DNA of 6,258 nucleotides from JBGTBQ01 sp041749275 (GTDB lineage: Bacteria > Acidobacteriota > Blastocatellia > Pyrinomonadales > Pyrinomonadaceae): positions 1 to 6,258 of the forward strand of contig JBGTBQ010000049.1 of NCBI GenBank assembly GCA_041749275.1, in the 5' to 3' direction. Shown here in pieces: positions 4,768-6,258 of this stretch. The stretch's first letter is position 1. Each line of letters starts with the position of its first letter. The notes beneath the pieces are model-generated. The model was not told the origin of the DNA. It searched no databases and saw nothing but the letters and a program-made list of their open reading frames with translations. The translations under genes were made by a program, and so were the position numbers.

Positions 4768-6258
4768 ATGGAAGTCTCGACCCGCTATCTCATCGGCATT
4801 GACCTCGGCACGACCAATTCCGCGCTGGCCTACGTTGATACCGAAGAGACTCCCGCCCGTGGCGATGTCCCGCCCGTCCGCGTGTTCGAGACGCCGCAGT
4901 TCGTCGCCGAAGGCGAGGTGCGCGCGCTCCCCTCTCTGCCGTCATTCCTCTACTTCGTCGGCAACGTTGATTCGGCGTCCGGCGGCTCGCGCTTGCCGTG
5001 GGAGACGGAGGCGCAAGCCACGGTCGTCGGCGTGCTGGCGCGCGAGCAGGGCGCGCTCGTGCCGGGTCGTCAGGTCTCATCCGCCAAGTCATGGCTCTGC
5101 CTCTCGACGGTAGATCGCACCGCGGACATCCTGCCGTGGGGTGCGGAACAAAACGAAAACTCATGTTCGCCCGTCGCGGCCACGGCGCGCTATCTCGCGC
5201 ATCTGCGCGATGCGTGGAACTATGTTGTGGCGTCGAAGGGCGGCGGCACGATTGAAGATGACGCACGGTTCGAGCGACAGACGATTGTGCTCACCGTGCC
5301 CGCGTCGTTCGACGAGGAGGCGCGCGAGTTGACGGTCGAGGCGGCGCGCGCGGCGGGGCTGGAAAACCTGACGCTGCTCGAAGAGCCGCTCGCCGCCTTC
5401 TACGCGTGGATCGCCGCGCACGAAGGCGCGCTCAAACGACACGTCAAGGACGGTCAACTCGTCCTCGTCTGCGACGTGGGCGGCGGCACGACCGACTTCA
5501 GCCTGATTCGCGTCAGCATCGAAGGCAAAGAGGTGAAGTTCGAGCGCACGGCCATCGGCGAGCATTTGCTGCTCGGCGGCGACAATGTTGATCTGGCGTT
5601 GGCGCGACGCGTGGAAGAAAAGTTGAACCACCCGCGGCTCACGGTGCGGCAGCAACAGGCGCTCCGGCGGCAATGCTGCGCGGCCAAAGAAACACTTCTG
5701 AGCGACCCGACCGTGGAGCACTCACACGTCACGGTGCTCGGCGGCGGGCGGGCGCTCGTCGGCGGCACGCTCACGACCGAACTCACGCGGGCCGAGGTTG
5801 AAGAGGTGCTGGCCGAAGGCTTTCTGCCGCTCAACGCGCGCGGCGATTTGCCGGCGCGCGATAAACGCGCGGGCCTGCGTGAACTCGGCCTGCCCTACGC
5901 GACCGAGGCCGCGATTACAAAGCACCTTGCCGCGTTTTTGACCGAGGCCGCGTCGGCGTTGACAGACGACGAACGGGCGGACACGGACGACGAACGCGCA
6001 CGCGCGAAAGCGTCTGACGTGACAAGCGTGGACAATGTCGCCGCGATGTTGCGACCGGATGCGGTGCTCTTCAACGGCGGCTTTTTTCATCCTCCGCTCA
6101 CGCGCGAGCGTATCGTCGCGGCCATCGCCGGTTGGTTCCCGCAACAGGGTCAGAGGTGGCGACCGAAAGTGCTCAAGAACGATGCGCCGGAAGCGGCGGT
6201 CGCCGTCGGCGCGGCCTACTACGCGCGGGCGCGTCGCATCGGCGGCCTGCGCGTCGGC
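4768..6258 (+). CDS. Hsp70-family protein 2, tandem paralogue (3' end beyond window)
   Basis: The frame is open from ATG 4768 to the last base, giving 497 residues with no stop or frameshift. It is a paralogue of Hsp70-1 in the same order: LIGIDLGTTNSALA (8-21), Lys107 in SSAKSWL, connect-1 LLEEPLAAFYAW (203-214), phosphate-2 VCDVGGGTTDFSLI (234-247), GEHLLLGGDNVDLAL (264-278), adenosine motif VLFNGGFFHPPL (433-444) and AAVAVGAAYYARA (476-488). Thus essentially the whole ATPase domain is present and any C-terminal domain is outside. Compared with Hsp70-1 it has an extra acidic/Arg insert with a TDDERAD/TDDERAR repeat at 399-412. It starts 66 bases after the Hsp70-1 stop, with no good Shine-Dalgarno, so translation may depend on upstream translation or another initiation mode. 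In related clusters, as I remember them, the second Hsp70 can be longer and carry an additional C-terminal domain (DUF3731); that cannot be seen here. Confidence 0.94.
   Translation, partial: MEVSTRYLIGIDLGTTNSALAYVDTEETPARGDVPPVRVFETPQFVAEGEVRALPSLPSFLYFVGNVDSASGGSRLPWETEAQATVVGVLAREQGALVPGRQVSSAKSWLCLSTVDRTADILPWGAEQNENSCSPVAATARYLAHLRDAWNYVVASKGGGTIEDDARFERQTIVLTVPASFDEEARELTVEAARAAGLENLTLLEEPLAAFYAWIAAHEGALKRHVKDGQLVLVCDVGGGTTDFSLIRVSIEGKEVKFERTAIGEHLLLGGDNVDLALARRVEEKLNHPRLTVRQQQALRRQCCAAKETLLSDPTVEHSHVTVLGGGRALVGGTLTTELTRAEVEEVLAEGFLPLNARGDLPARDKRAGLRELGLPYATEAAITKHLAAFLTEAASALTDDERADTDDERARAKASDVTSVDNVAAMLRPDAVLFNGGFFHPPLTRERIVAAIAGWFPQQGQRWRPKVLKNDAPEAAVAVGAAYYARARRIGGLRVG
5962..6003 (+). 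repeat. 21-bp tandem repeat inside Hsp70-2
   Basis: Two adjacent 7-codon units, TDDERAD (5962-5982) and TDDERAR (5983-6003), share the exact 11-mer gacgacgaacg at 5965-5975 and 5986-5996. The repeat keeps the frame and lies in an insert just before the adenosine motif. Hsp70-1 has a shorter, unrelated Ser/Gly/Ala-rich segment at the same place, so the insert arose or was lost after the two copies diverged. It is probably a surface loop. Confidence 0.75.

Noticed and set aside
1..6258. CRISPR array, tRNA or rRNA gene
   Set aside because: No regularly spaced repeats, cloverleaf-like sequence or ribosomal RNA signature was seen on either strand.

Overview
The window is GC-rich bacterial chromosomal DNA with every convincing gene on the + strand. 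It holds a truncated upstream reading frame, a complete histidine ammonia-lyase gene (hutH), a roughly 450-base gap with a decayed insertion sequence, and the first three genes of a chaperone-like cluster: a DUF2760 protein and two tandem, divergent Hsp70 genes, the second cut by the window end. Codon use is strongly biased to G/C in third positions. Translation signals are mixed: good GGAGG sites before the DUF2760 gene and the first Hsp70, none before hutH or the second Hsp70. The source is probably a high-GC, Gram-negative-type bacterium. Acidobacteriota or a deltaproteobacterial-like lineage would fit, but no marker gene here fixes the taxon.

Region by region: bases 1-146 are the C-terminal tail of an unidentified protein carrying a 9-residue tandem repeat. 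Bases 147-233 are a short gap with four copies of TGTCAG in inverted arrangement. hutH follows (234-1733) with its full active site. Bases 1734-2179 hold no intact gene. They contain a possible gene scrap, a 170-bp IS3-family remnant (1854-2023, minus orientation) that keeps both terminal inverted repeats and the first residues of OrfA, a candidate promoter, and a leader whose hairpins could mask the Shine-Dalgarno of the next gene. The chaperone cluster starts at 2180.

The cluster reads DUF2760 (2180-2734), a strong intergenic hairpin (2764-2796), Hsp70-1 (TTG start, 2833-4701), a 66-base gap, then Hsp70-2 (4768 to beyond the window end). Both Hsp70s keep the actin-like ATPase motifs. Hsp70-1 ends after a divergent beta-type substrate domain with no helical lid. 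Same strand, close spacing and paralogy suggest co-expression and a joint role, perhaps with DUF2760 as partner. No J-protein or GrpE gene lies in the window. The function of this module is, as far as I know, not established, and it is the best candidate for an undescribed system here. hutH is metabolic (histidine to urocanate) and appears unrelated to the chaperone cluster; the IS remnant lies between the two.
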